Part shown: piece after piece, positions 7,498 to 15,286 of the stretch
How the letters are laid out: each line of letters starts with the position of its first letter
Position numbering within the stretch: position 1 is the first letter of the stretch
Assembly: GCA_937925525.1 (NCBI GenBank)
Contig: CALALS010000011.1
Span: 1-16,022 of the forward strand
Direction of reading: 5' to 3'
DNA: 16,022 nt
Source of the DNA: an uncultured Flavobacteriales bacterium
Lineage (GTDB): Bacteria > Bacteroidota > Bacteroidia > Flavobacteriales_E > Vicingaceae
Notes under the pieces: generated by a model
The model's input: the letters and a program-made list of their open reading frames with translations, nothing else
Database searches by the model: none
What the model was told of the DNA's origin: nothing
Program-made: the position numbers and the translations under genes

Positions 7498-8400
7498 ATG
7501 TTAAAAATAGCTTACGCTAAAAACTATCACCACCCTTTACCCGTTGGTCACAGATTTCCAATGGAAAAATATAGTCTTCTCCCTGAACAATTAATTTATG
7601 AGGGAACTATCAATGAAGAAAATCTTTTTCAGCCATCAAAAATGATTGAAGGTGATATTTTAAATGTTCATCAAAAACAATATTGGGAAAAACTAAAAGA
7701 GCTTAATCTTACAAAATCTGAAGAAAGAAAAACAGGATTTCCTTTATCTAAAGAATTAGTTGAAAGAGAAATCACTATTATGGAAGGAACTAAACAGTGT
7801 GCTTTATTTGCTTTGGAAAATGGAATTGCTATGAATATTGCCGGAGGAACTCATCATGCTTACACAACTCATGGTGAAGGTTTCTGTTTATTAAATGATA
7901 ATGCTTTAGCGGCTAAATATCTTCTGAAAAATAACTTAGCTAAAAAAGTACTAATTGTAGATTTAGATGTTCATCAGGGAAATGGAACAGCTGAAATTTT
8001 TAAAGATGATCAGTCTGTATTTACATTCAGTATGCACGGAGAAAAAAACTATCCTATGCATAAGGAAAATTCAGATTTAGATATTGAATTACCTGATGGA
8101 ACGGATGACAAATTTTACCTTAAAACACTTAGAAATACTTTACCTAAATTATTAGATGATTTTGAGCCTGACTTTATTTTTTATCAATGCGGTGTAGATA
8201 TTATTAGCTCCGATAAATTAGGAAGACTTTCATGCACCATTGGTGGTTGTAAAGAAAGAGACAACATTGTTTTACAAAGCTGCAAAACCAATAACATACC
8301 TGTTGTAGCAAGCATGGGTGGCGGATATTCTCCAAATATTAAAGATATTGTAGAAGCTCACGCCAACACCTACCGATTAGCACAAGAAATCTATTTCTAA
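7498..8400 (+). CDS. Histone deacetylase-fold (arginase/deacetylase superfamily) hydrolase
   Basis: This 300-residue cytosolic enzyme should remove acetyl or acyl groups from an amine or alcohol with one zinc ion. All catalytic residues of the family are present: His119-His120 in AGGTHHA, zinc ligands Asp157 and His159 in VDLDVHQGNGT, third zinc ligand Asp234 in CGVDIISSDKLG, and Tyr277 in MGGGYS, the equivalent of the transition-state Tyr of HDAC8. The N-terminal YHHPLPVGHRFPMEKY resembles the HDAC11-like (class IV) bacterial branch rather than AcuC or acetylpolyamine amidohydrolases. Length fits a single catalytic domain. With no histones expected, substrates may be acetylated small molecules such as polyamines, or proteins; this is not decided by the sequence. 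The gene starts at the base after the DUF819 stop, so the transporter and the deacetylase probably share a pathway. Confidence 0.9.
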   Translation: MLKIAYAKNYHHPLPVGHRFPMEKYSLLPEQLIYEGTINEENLFQPSKMIEGDILNVHQKQYWEKLKELNLTKSEERKTGFPLSKELVEREITIMEGTKQCALFALENGIAMNIAGGTHHAYTTHGEGFCLLNDNALAAKYLLKNNLAKKVLIVDLDVHQGNGTAEIFKDDQSVFTFSMHGEKNYPMHKENSDLDIELPDGTDDKFYLKTLRNTLPKLLDDFEPDFIFYQCGVDIISSDKLGRLSCTIGGCKERDNIVLQSCKTNNIPVVASMGGGYSPNIKDIVEAHANTYRLAQEIYF

Positions 8401-8423
8401 AGTAGCCAACATTACATTGTTAA

Positions 8424-8438
8424 TTTAGAAATTCTAAA
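8424..8438. repeat. Short perfect inverted repeat, 7-base arms around one A
   Basis: TTTAGAA, one A, TTCTAAA lies in the 88-base gap between the deacetylase gene and the polymerase gene. It could be an operator or a weak terminator stem for the upstream operon. In DNA this A+T-rich it may also be chance: there is no GC-rich stem and no T tract directly behind it. The rest of the gap holds no convincing promoter; the best -7 candidate, TATATTTT at 8455-8462, differs from consensus at the last base and has no -33 partner. Confidence 0.2.
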
Positions 8439-8488
8439 ACAAACTAATATCATATATATTTTTCCATATTTGTTTTGAAATTTAAAAT

Positions 8489-9898
8489 ATGAGGGATATA
8501 TACTTAAAATTAGTTGGCAAGAAAAAGCTGATTACAATTTTATTTTACTTTTTACTACTTACGTTCCCGTTTGGTTCGTTTCTACTCCCCATTTCTATTG
8601 GTTTTGCAACAATTTACCCAAATCTAATCACCTTACTAATCTTATTTACATTAGGAATATTTAATTATAAAGTAATCACTACAAAATTAGAATGGTTTAC
8701 TATTTACTTTTTTATATTTTGGTTCCTTTATTCATTAACCGGTTTTTTCTTTGTTGAAGGTAAAACATCTGCTTATTATGAAGTAAGAAGTGTTCTTTTA
8801 ATGGGTGTTACTATATATGTCATTGTATGGATCAAAAATTTTTTAGGGCTGGAAGATTTTATAAAGAAAGTATATAAAATATTTGAAATCATTTATTTCT
8901 TTTTAGTATCAATCAGCATTTTTGAAATTTACACCGGAATACATTTCAAAGGAGAGTTTACCAATAAGATTATTACACTACCTATAGGTAACGTAACATA
9001 TTCACCCGCATTTTTAAGCGACAATCAAAATACATTTTTGGCAGTACTACTAACCATCGGAGCAATATTGTTATTATTTAGAAGTAAATTCCAGCGAAAT
9101 ATTTTTATATCAATTGCTGTAATAATAACCAGCTTTTTTGTTTCGTACGTAAGCGCCTCAAGAATGGGAGAATACGTATCATACTTCATGACGGTTTGGC
9201 TGCTTACAAACTATTTACGAGATATTTATAATCATTATCGACAAAAGAAATCATTAAAAGAACAACACATTTTTACCTTTTTTCTACTTATAGTTTTAAT
9301 TATTGTAGGAATTTCAAAACCTATCTATGTAGGACCTAAGTTAAGAAAAGAAACTTTTGTTTATAAACAAAAACTAACCGTTGCTAAAGAATTAAAAGGA
9401 GTAAATGAAAAATCAAGATTAATTGAAATGCAATACGTTCAGTACTTAAACCAAGATGTTTTGGACTCAAATTATAACTCGGTGAAAATTAGAGAAGCAT
9501 TAATTTACAATGGCATTGACTACCTGACAAAATCAAATTATTTAGGAATTGGACCCGGACAATATAGGCATAAACACATCAATAATGATAAAAAATATTA
9601 TACAAAAACTAATATTGGTCCGCATTTTTGGCTAATTGAAGTATTAAGTCAATATGGCATTATTGTCTTCTTAGGCTATGTTTCTGTTCTTTTATGGGTT
9701 ACTGTCATTTGTCTTAAAAATATAATTAAAAGTTTCTACATTTCATTATTGGTTATTATGTGCATAGGAGTCTTTTTAGGAGCATCTATACTGCCAAGTT
9801 CATTTATAGTAATTGATGCCGGATGGTACTTTTTTGCATTCCTAATTAGTTTGGTCAGTGATAAAGCATTTTTTGATAAAACAAAATTAGAGGCATGA
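8489..9898 (+). CDS. O-antigen polymerase/ligase-like membrane protein (Wzy/WaaL superfamily)
   Basis: This 469-residue protein has about ten to eleven hydrophobic segments and one long hydrophilic loop (roughly residues 280-380), which should face the periplasm as in Wzy polymerases and WaaL ligases. At the end of this loop is YLGIGPGQYRHKH (Gly353 to Gly357 in the centre), the Gly-rich motif common in the superfamily (pattern G-x-G-x-G/N), followed by PHFWLIEVLSQYGIIVFLGY, the usual pattern where His and Asn/Asp precede the next membrane segment. It would join lipid-linked repeat units or ligate a glycan to an acceptor. Wzy and WaaL are not separable at this level; its place at the head of a glycosyltransferase operon favours Wzy. 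Its TGA overlaps the next start in ATGA. Confidence 0.8.
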   Translation: MRDIYLKLVGKKKLITILFYFLLLTFPFGSFLLPISIGFATIYPNLITLLILFTLGIFNYKVITTKLEWFTIYFFIFWFLYSLTGFFFVEGKTSAYYEVRSVLLMGVTIYVIVWIKNFLGLEDFIKKVYKIFEIIYFFLVSISIFEIYTGIHFKGEFTNKIITLPIGNVTYSPAFLSDNQNTFLAVLLTIGAILLLFRSKFQRNIFISIAVIITSFFVSYVSASRMGEYVSYFMTVWLLTNYLRDIYNHYRQKKSLKEQHIFTFFLLIVLIIVGISKPIYVGPKLRKETFVYKQKLTVAKELKGVNEKSRLIEMQYVQYLNQDVLDSNYNSVKIREALIYNGIDYLTKSNYLGIGPGQYRHKHINNDKKYYTKTNIGPHFWLIEVLSQYGIIVFLGYVSVLLWVTVICLKNIIKSFYISLLVIMCIGVFLGASILPSSFIVIDAGWYFFAFLISLVSDKAFFDKTKLEA

Positions 9899-10800
9899 AA
9901 ATAGTTTTTACGGGACTACCCTATTTTTCAAACCTTATAGTTAAAGAACTTAATGCCTTTGATAAAAAAAACAACTACTTCTTTTTTAACACTTACTATT
10001 CTTTCACAGATAAAGTTAAATACTTTTTGAATTTAGTAAACACCAGTATAGTTGTTTCATTTAACGGAGTTTCTGAAAATAGCAAAGCACTAAATTGGGC
10101 AGTTATATTAAAAAAACCAATCGCTATGTTTTGGCATGGAAGCGATGTTATTATTGCAAAAGAACTATTTAAACAAAATAAGATAAATCTTAAGTACATA
10201 AACCATGCCACCCATTTTACAGACGCCCCATGGCTACAAAATGAATTAATTGAAATAGGAATAAAACCAGAGTTACTTCCTTTTAAAATAGTATCTCCCA
10301 CAGAAAAAAAAGACACCTTTAAAGACTTTGGAGCAGTAACTTACATTGCCCAAAAAAATGAAAAGTTTTACGGTATTGACAATGTTTTTGATTTAGCCCA
10401 AGAATATCCTGCTGACACATTTCACATAGTTGGAACAAATGGGAGTGATTTTACATCCCCTAAAAATGTAAAATTTCACGGGTGGGTCTCTAAAGATAAA
10501 ATGAATGAATTGTTAGACCAATATCCAATATTTCTTAGGCTTGCTAAACATGATGGCTATTCGCTATCTGTACTAGAAGCAATAGGAAATGGAAACGAAG
10601 TAATATGGAACTACCCTCACCCAAAAACCCACATAGCTTCCGGCAAAGAAGAGTTAATTAAACAATATAGCGTATTGAAAAATAAATTAAGCCTTAATAA
10701 TTTAAAAAGAAACGGAGAAAATATAACTTGGGTAAAAGAAAATTTAAATAAAGAGAAAATACTTAAAAAATTTATTACAACACTTACTAAAATTGCCTGA
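9895..10800 (+). CDS. GT-B fold glycosyltransferase, short and divergent GT4-like
   Basis: At 301 residues this is short for GT4, which usually has 350-400. The N-terminal half is compact and contains FWHGSDVI near residue 80, a loop also seen as WGSDVLI in the glycosyltransferase two genes downstream. The C-terminal half has the nucleotide-sugar site in reduced form: FHIVGTNG, VKFHGWVSKDKMNELLDQ, and KHDGYSLSVLEAIGNGNEV, where Asp220-x7-Glu228 stands in for the classic Glu-x7-Glu. It should add one sugar to the lipid-linked intermediate at the cytoplasmic face of the membrane; donor and linkage are unknown. The start overlaps the polymerase stop by 4 bases (ATGA), and the end overlaps the next gene by 8, so it is embedded in a coupled operon. 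Confidence 0.75.
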   Translation: MKIVFTGLPYFSNLIVKELNAFDKKNNYFFFNTYYSFTDKVKYFLNLVNTSIVVSFNGVSENSKALNWAVILKKPIAMFWHGSDVIIAKELFKQNKINLKYINHATHFTDAPWLQNELIEIGIKPELLPFKIVSPTEKKDTFKDFGAVTYIAQKNEKFYGIDNVFDLAQEYPADTFHIVGTNGSDFTSPKNVKFHGWVSKDKMNELLDQYPIFLRLAKHDGYSLSVLEAIGNGNEVIWNYPHPKTHIASGKEELIKQYSVLKNKLSLNNLKRNGENITWVKENLNKEKILKKFITTLTKIA

Positions 10801-12007
10801 CAAAAAACATATTGCTATTATAAGCATTTGGTATCCCCCAACCATTGGAGTAGCTGTAAACAGGATACATTCATTTGCAAAATATTTAAACAAACAAAAG
10901 TTTGAAGTAACTGTAATATGCCTATCTGAAAATGAAAAGAAAATTGAAACTAAGGAAAATATTGAAATTCACTATTTAAAAAACAGTCAACTATTAAGAC
11001 TACCAAAGTTTAACAAACCAAACAATAAACTTATTCATTACTTAAAAGTTTCTTGGAAACTCTTTGTTATGAAAATTATGAAAGATGAATATAGCGGTTG
11101 GAAAAAAGAAGCCAATAAAACACTTCACTTAATTCATGATAAAAAACCAATAGATGTAATTATTAGCTCGTTCTCTCCTTTAGCCCCTCACCTAGTAGCG
11201 CTAAAATTGAAAAAAAGACATCCATATATAAAATGGATTGTTGATATGAGGGACGAAATGAGTGCCAACCCACAACTTACTCCGGCATTAAAAACTTACT
11301 ATCAAAAAGTTGAAACAGAAATTAACCAATATGCTGATGCCTTAACAACAGTGAGCTTACCAATAGTTAACTACTTCAAAGAATTATTACCTAATATCAA
11401 ATACTTTGAAGAAATAAGAAACGGTTACGATCATAGTTTTGAAATAAACCAACCTGTATTTAATAAAACTCTTACCTTTTTGTATGCTGGAAATTTTTAC
11501 GGAAACAGAAAACCCGGTACTTTTTTTAAAGCACTTACAGCTGTTTTAAAAAAGGATGAATTACCCGACTTCATTATTAAATTTGTGGGAACACCAAAAA
11601 ACTTTAATATTCCTAAAGAAGTAGAAAAGAACTGCTTTTTTATTGATAAAGTATCTCAGAAAGAAAGCGTTGAAATGATGAGAACAGCAGACATCAACTT
11701 ATTAATACAACCATTTGTCGGTAGAAAAGGTGTATATACCGGAAAAATATTTGATTATTTATCAGTGCAAAAGCCAATTTTAGCAGTTATTGACAAAGAA
11801 GACGTTGCAGCAGATTTAATCAAAGAAACTAATGCCGGATATATTGCTGATTTTAATTCTACTTTTGAAATTGAATCTGCTCTTCAAACAGCCATAAAAA
11901 ACTGGAAAAACCATGTAATTCCGCAAATGGATTTAGATAAAATAGAAAAACTACATCGAAAATATCAAGTAAAAAAGATTGAACACCTCATTGAAAAAAT
12001 ATCATAA
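10793..12007 (+). CDS. Glycosyltransferase family 4 protein (GT-B fold), TTG start
   Basis: The protein has 404 residues. The N-terminal domain starts with HIAIISIWYPPTIGVAVNRI (6-25), the usual GT4 opening with the Gly-rich acceptor loop, and continues to IKWIVDMRDEMSANP, which matches the D-x-R-D-x-[WM] segment of WbuB-like transferases. The C-terminal domain has TLTFLYAGNFYGNRKPGTFFKAL for the first strand and loop, IIKFVGTPKN, and VYTGKIFDYLSVQKPILAV with Lys318 and Asp321 at the donor site (Asp in place of the commoner Glu). The start must be the TTG at 10793 or very close: no ATG or GTG lies between it and the conserved N-terminal strand. The TTG overlaps the previous stop by 8 bases. 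The sugar and linkage are not known. Confidence 0.83.
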   Translation: MPDKKHIAIISIWYPPTIGVAVNRIHSFAKYLNKQKFEVTVICLSENEKKIETKENIEIHYLKNSQLLRLPKFNKPNNKLIHYLKVSWKLFVMKIMKDEYSGWKKEANKTLHLIHDKKPIDVIISSFSPLAPHLVALKLKKRHPYIKWIVDMRDEMSANPQLTPALKTYYQKVETEINQYADALTTVSLPIVNYFKELLPNIKYFEEIRNGYDHSFEINQPVFNKTLTFLYAGNFYGNRKPGTFFKALTAVLKKDELPDFIIKFVGTPKNFNIPKEVEKNCFFIDKVSQKESVEMMRTADINLLIQPFVGRKGVYTGKIFDYLSVQKPILAVIDKEDVAADLIKETNAGYIADFNSTFEIESALQTAIKNWKNHVIPQMDLDKIEKLHRKYQVKKIEHLIEKIS

Positions 12008-13028
12008 AATATTAGTTGTTGGTTCCAACTCAGTTCATGTCATTAATTTTATAAAATTAATAGCTCCGTTATTTGAGAATATATGTTATCTGGGAAATGA
12101 AAAGTTAGATAAAATAGATGACCTTCCCATTAAGCAATACCTTGTAAATAGTAAGAATTACTTAAGCATCAATAAAAATATATCTGTCATAAGAAAAATT
12201 TTCACAGATGAACAACCTGACATAGTACATATTCATCAAGTTAATAAATTAGCCATACAAACTGTTTTTGCGCTTCACAAAATGGCCAAAATAGTAACTA
12301 CTGCATGGGGAAGTGATGTATTGATTGAGCCTAAAAAAAACATCATTAAAAGGGCTGCCGTAAAATATGTATTAAGAAACTCCAATTATTGTACGGCAGA
12401 CTCAAAAAATATGCTTGATGTTATGCGTCAGATAGAGCCAAAAATAAAAAACAGTAAACATGCAGTTTTTGGAATAGATGTTATTTCCTGTGAAATTAAC
12501 CAAAAAGAAAACATCATTTATTCAAACCGCCTGTTAAAACCTCTCTATAACATTGACATAATAATTGGTGAGTTTAATACCTTTTTAAAATCAAATCCTA
12601 ATTGGTTGCTTATAATTGGCGCTGACGGCTTTAAAAAGGAAGAATTAGAACTGCTAGTAAAGAAACTCAACTTATCAGAAAAAGTAAAATTTGTAGGTTG
12701 GTTAGATAAAGAAAAGAATATTGACTGGTATAGACGTTCAAAAATATATGTTTCCATTCCAAGTAGTGACGGCACCTCTGTAAGTTTACTAGAAGCAATG
12801 TCAGCAGGTTGTATTCCGGTAGTTAGCAATCTACCTGTTTCAAAAGAGTGGATTACAGATGGCATAAATGGAATTATTAAAGATGACAAAGAGAACTGTT
12901 TTACAAGAGCCGTTCAGTTGAATATAAAAGATGTTTCAGAAAAGAATAAAAAAATAATATCAGAAACTGCCACTAAAGAAATTGCCTTACAAAATTTCAA
13001 TTCCATTTACCAAACCATTAGTATTTAA
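11991..13028 (+). CDS. Glycosyltransferase family 4 protein (GT-B fold), probable TTG start
   Basis: The start chosen here is the TTG at 11991, giving MKKYHKILVVGSNSVHVINF (345 residues); the in-frame TTG at 11979 would add four residues before it. There is no ATG before the first conserved strand. Seen in order are the N-terminal strand with GSNSVHV, QPDIVHIHQVNKLA (the common D-[IV]-[IV]-H-x-H motif), TTAWGSDVLI, then the C-terminal domain with IIYSNRLLKPLYNIDIIIGE (conserved Arg-x-x-x-x-Lys/Leu region), LLIIGADGF, KVKFVGWLDKEK, and PSSDGTSVSLLEAMSAGCIP. In the last one Asp260-x7-Glu268 replaces the usual Glu-x7-Glu. It should act at the cytoplasmic side on the lipid-linked glycan. It overlaps the previous gene by 17 bases and the next by 1 (TAATG). 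Confidence 0.82.
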   Translation: MKKYHKILVVGSNSVHVINFIKLIAPLFENICYLGNEKLDKIDDLPIKQYLVNSKNYLSINKNISVIRKIFTDEQPDIVHIHQVNKLAIQTVFALHKMAKIVTTAWGSDVLIEPKKNIIKRAAVKYVLRNSNYCTADSKNMLDVMRQIEPKIKNSKHAVFGIDVISCEINQKENIIYSNRLLKPLYNIDIIIGEFNTFLKSNPNWLLIIGADGFKKEELELLVKKLNLSEKVKFVGWLDKEKNIDWYRRSKIYVSIPSSDGTSVSLLEAMSAGCIPVVSNLPVSKEWITDGINGIIKDDKENCFTRAVQLNIKDVSEKNKKIISETATKEIALQNFNSIYQTISI

Positions 13029-15286
13029 TGAATCTTCCTTTGGTATCCATAATAATCCCATGTAGAAACGAAGAAGAATACATTGAGCAAAATATAAATT
13101 CTATTCTTAACCAAAGCTATGAAGGATTAATTGAAATATTAGTGGTAGATGGAATAAGTGATGATAATACTCAGGAAATTGTAAAAAAAATTAGCAAGCA
13201 ACACCCCAATGTCTTTTTATACAAAAATCAACACAAAATAACATCACATGCCTTAAACATAGGTATAGAAAAATGTAAAGGAGAATACTTTGCAATTATT
13301 GGCGGCCATTCCTACATTGACACTAACTTCATTAAAAAAAATATTGAGATCCTTACCGCAAATGAAAAAGTAGGATGTTCGGGAGGTGTTATAAAAAACA
13401 TTCATTTAAATAATACCGGTTTATATATTTCAAAAGCAATGGCATCAAAATTTGGTGTTGGGAATGCTACATTTAGAACAGGAGGAAAAAAAGGATTTGT
13501 AGATACCGTTGCATTTGGAATGTACCGAAAATCGGTTGTCAATAAAATTGGCGTTTTTGATAAGACTCTGGTAAGAAATCAAGATGATGAATATAATTTC
13601 AGACTAACAAAAGCAGGATATAAAATTTACTTTTCCCCTGAAATAATCTCTTATTACTATGTTAGGGGTTCGTATAGTAAACTGTCCAAACAATATTATC
13701 AGTATGGTTATTGGAAAATATTTGTAAACAAAAAACATCAGCAAATTACAACGCTTCGGCAGCTTATTCCATCTTTTTTAATTCTTGGCATTAGTCTAGG
13801 TCTAATTCTTAGTATTTTCAACAATATATTTTTGCTACTTACAAGCAGTTTAGTTGCACTTTACTTAATATTCGCTTCCTTATTTTCATTACAAAACTCT
13901 TCAGGTGTTAAAGACTTTTTTCATACTATCTACTCCTTCTTTGTTCTCCACTTCTCATACGGAACAGGATACATTAAAGGAATTCTAGACTTTTTAATAC
14001 TTAAAAGAGAACCTCCTGAAAAATTAAAAGAAAATACTAGAATTGTAAAACCAAGGAGGAAAAAGCTACTTATTTTAACTCAATATTTCCCTCCGGAAGT
14101 TGGTGCTCCTCAAAACAGGTTATATGAATTAGCCGTTAGATTACAAAAAAGCAGTTTGGACGTCAGCATATTAACTGCCATGCCCAACTATCCAAAAATG
14201 GAAATTCATAAAAAATACCTTGGAAAAAAATACCATTATGAAGAAAAGAATGAGCTAAAAATTTACCGTTCAAGTATTTATGTTTCAAAAAAGAAATCCA
14301 TTTGGATCAGGCTCCTTAATTATTTTTCTTTTGTCTGGTCTTCATATAAAGTAGGAAGGAAAAAGCTAGAAGAACGGTATGATTATATTCTTTGTGAATC
14401 ACCACCTTTATTTTTAGGAATTTCGGCCTATTATTTATGCAAAAAGAAAAAGGCAAAATTTATATTTAATGTTTCTGATTTATGGCCTGAAAGTGCAGAA
14501 GAGCTTGGGCTCGTAAAGAATAAACTCTTTTTATCCCTTGCAAAATGGTTAGAAGAGTTTTTATATAAAAAAGCTAATTTAATTACCGGACAAACAAAAG
14601 GAATTGTTAATAATATTAAAGCCAGATTTCCTGATAAAAAAGTGTATTGGCTGCCTAATGGAGTTGACCTAAATTATTACAACCCTGAAAATATTTCATC
14701 TAATTGGAGAGAGAAAAATAATTTTACAAATAACGACACATTATTTTTCTATGGAGGAATTATCGGGCATGCACAAGGGCTTGAGGTAATTTTAAAAGCA
14801 GCAGAAATACTAAAACACAAACCTAATTTAAAGTTTTTATTATTAGGTGAAGGGCCAGAAAAAAGAACACTAATGGAAATGAAAAAAGAATTAGAATTAA
14901 GCAATGTGTTCTTTTACCCTGCCGTTACAAAATCAGAAATACCAAGCATTATAAAAGCCATTGACGTTGCCGTAATACCGTTAAAAAAACTTGACTTATT
15001 TAAAGGAGCTATTCCTTCTAAGATATTCGAAAACCTTAGTATGAAAAAACCTATTCTTCTTGGTGTTCAGGGAGAAGCAAAAGAATTATTTATCAATGAC
15101 GGAAATTGCGGGTTAGCTTTTGAGCCTGAAAATCATACAGACTTAGCCAAAAAATGTGAATTAATAATTAGCGATAAAGAAACCTACCAAAACTTTGCTG
15201 AGAATGGCAGAAAGTATGTAATTGATAATTTTGACAGAAATAAAATTGCAGAAAATTTTTTAATAAAGATTAAAGAAATAGATTAA
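13028..15286 (+). CDS. Two-domain glycosyltransferase: ExoA-like GT2 fused to WbuB-like GT4
   Basis: This 752-residue protein joins two complete transferases. Residues 1 to about 240 are a GT2 (GT-A) domain: VSIIIPCRNEEEYIEQNINS (6-25), ILVVDGISDDNT with Asp41, and the acceptor-site acidic cluster NQDDEYNFRL (Asp186, Asp187, Glu188). The usual DxD position reads IIGGHSYID (90-98), without the expected Asp pair. Two to three hydrophobic segments (about 247-290 and 300-325) follow, as in the succinoglycan ExoA family. After a basic linker (about 325-345) a GT4 domain begins with KLLILTQYFPPEVGAPQNRL and shows VSDLWPESAEELGL, LPNGVDLNYYNP, LLGEGPEK, and AIPSKIFENLSMKKPILL with donor-site Glu668; these resemble WbuB-type amino-sugar transferases. 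No internal stop or frameshift is seen, so the fusion is real in this DNA. It would add two sugars, perhaps in sequence. It overlaps both neighbours by one base (TAATG). Confidence 0.88.
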   Translation: MNLPLVSIIIPCRNEEEYIEQNINSILNQSYEGLIEILVVDGISDDNTQEIVKKISKQHPNVFLYKNQHKITSHALNIGIEKCKGEYFAIIGGHSYIDTNFIKKNIEILTANEKVGCSGGVIKNIHLNNTGLYISKAMASKFGVGNATFRTGGKKGFVDTVAFGMYRKSVVNKIGVFDKTLVRNQDDEYNFRLTKAGYKIYFSPEIISYYYVRGSYSKLSKQYYQYGYWKIFVNKKHQQITTLRQLIPSFLILGISLGLILSIFNNIFLLLTSSLVALYLIFASLFSLQNSSGVKDFFHTIYSFFVLHFSYGTGYIKGILDFLILKREPPEKLKENTRIVKPRRKKLLILTQYFPPEVGAPQNRLYELAVRLQKSSLDVSILTAMPNYPKMEIHKKYLGKKYHYEEKNELKIYRSSIYVSKKKSIWIRLLNYFSFVWSSYKVGRKKLEERYDYILCESPPLFLGISAYYLCKKKKAKFIFNVSDLWPESAEELGLVKNKLFLSLAKWLEEFLYKKANLITGQTKGIVNNIKARFPDKKVYWLPNGVDLNYYNPENISSNWREKNNFTNNDTLFFYGGIIGHAQGLEVILKAAEILKHKPNLKFLLLGEGPEKRTLMEMKKELELSNVFFYPAVTKSEIPSIIKAIDVAVIPLKKLDLFKGAIPSKIFENLSMKKPILLGVQGEAKELFINDGNCGLAFEPENHTDLAKKCELIISDKETYQNFAENGRKYVIDNFDRNKIAENFLIKIKEID

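Noticed and set aside
9996..10316. Open frame of 106 codons on the minus strand inside the short glycosyltransferase gene
   Set aside because: The sense frame carries conserved GT-B motifs and overlapping operon junctions; the antisense frame shows nothing.
12545..12889. Open frame of 114 codons on the minus strand inside a GT4 gene
   Set aside because: It is a shadow of the conserved C-terminal transferase domain, with no start context or motif.
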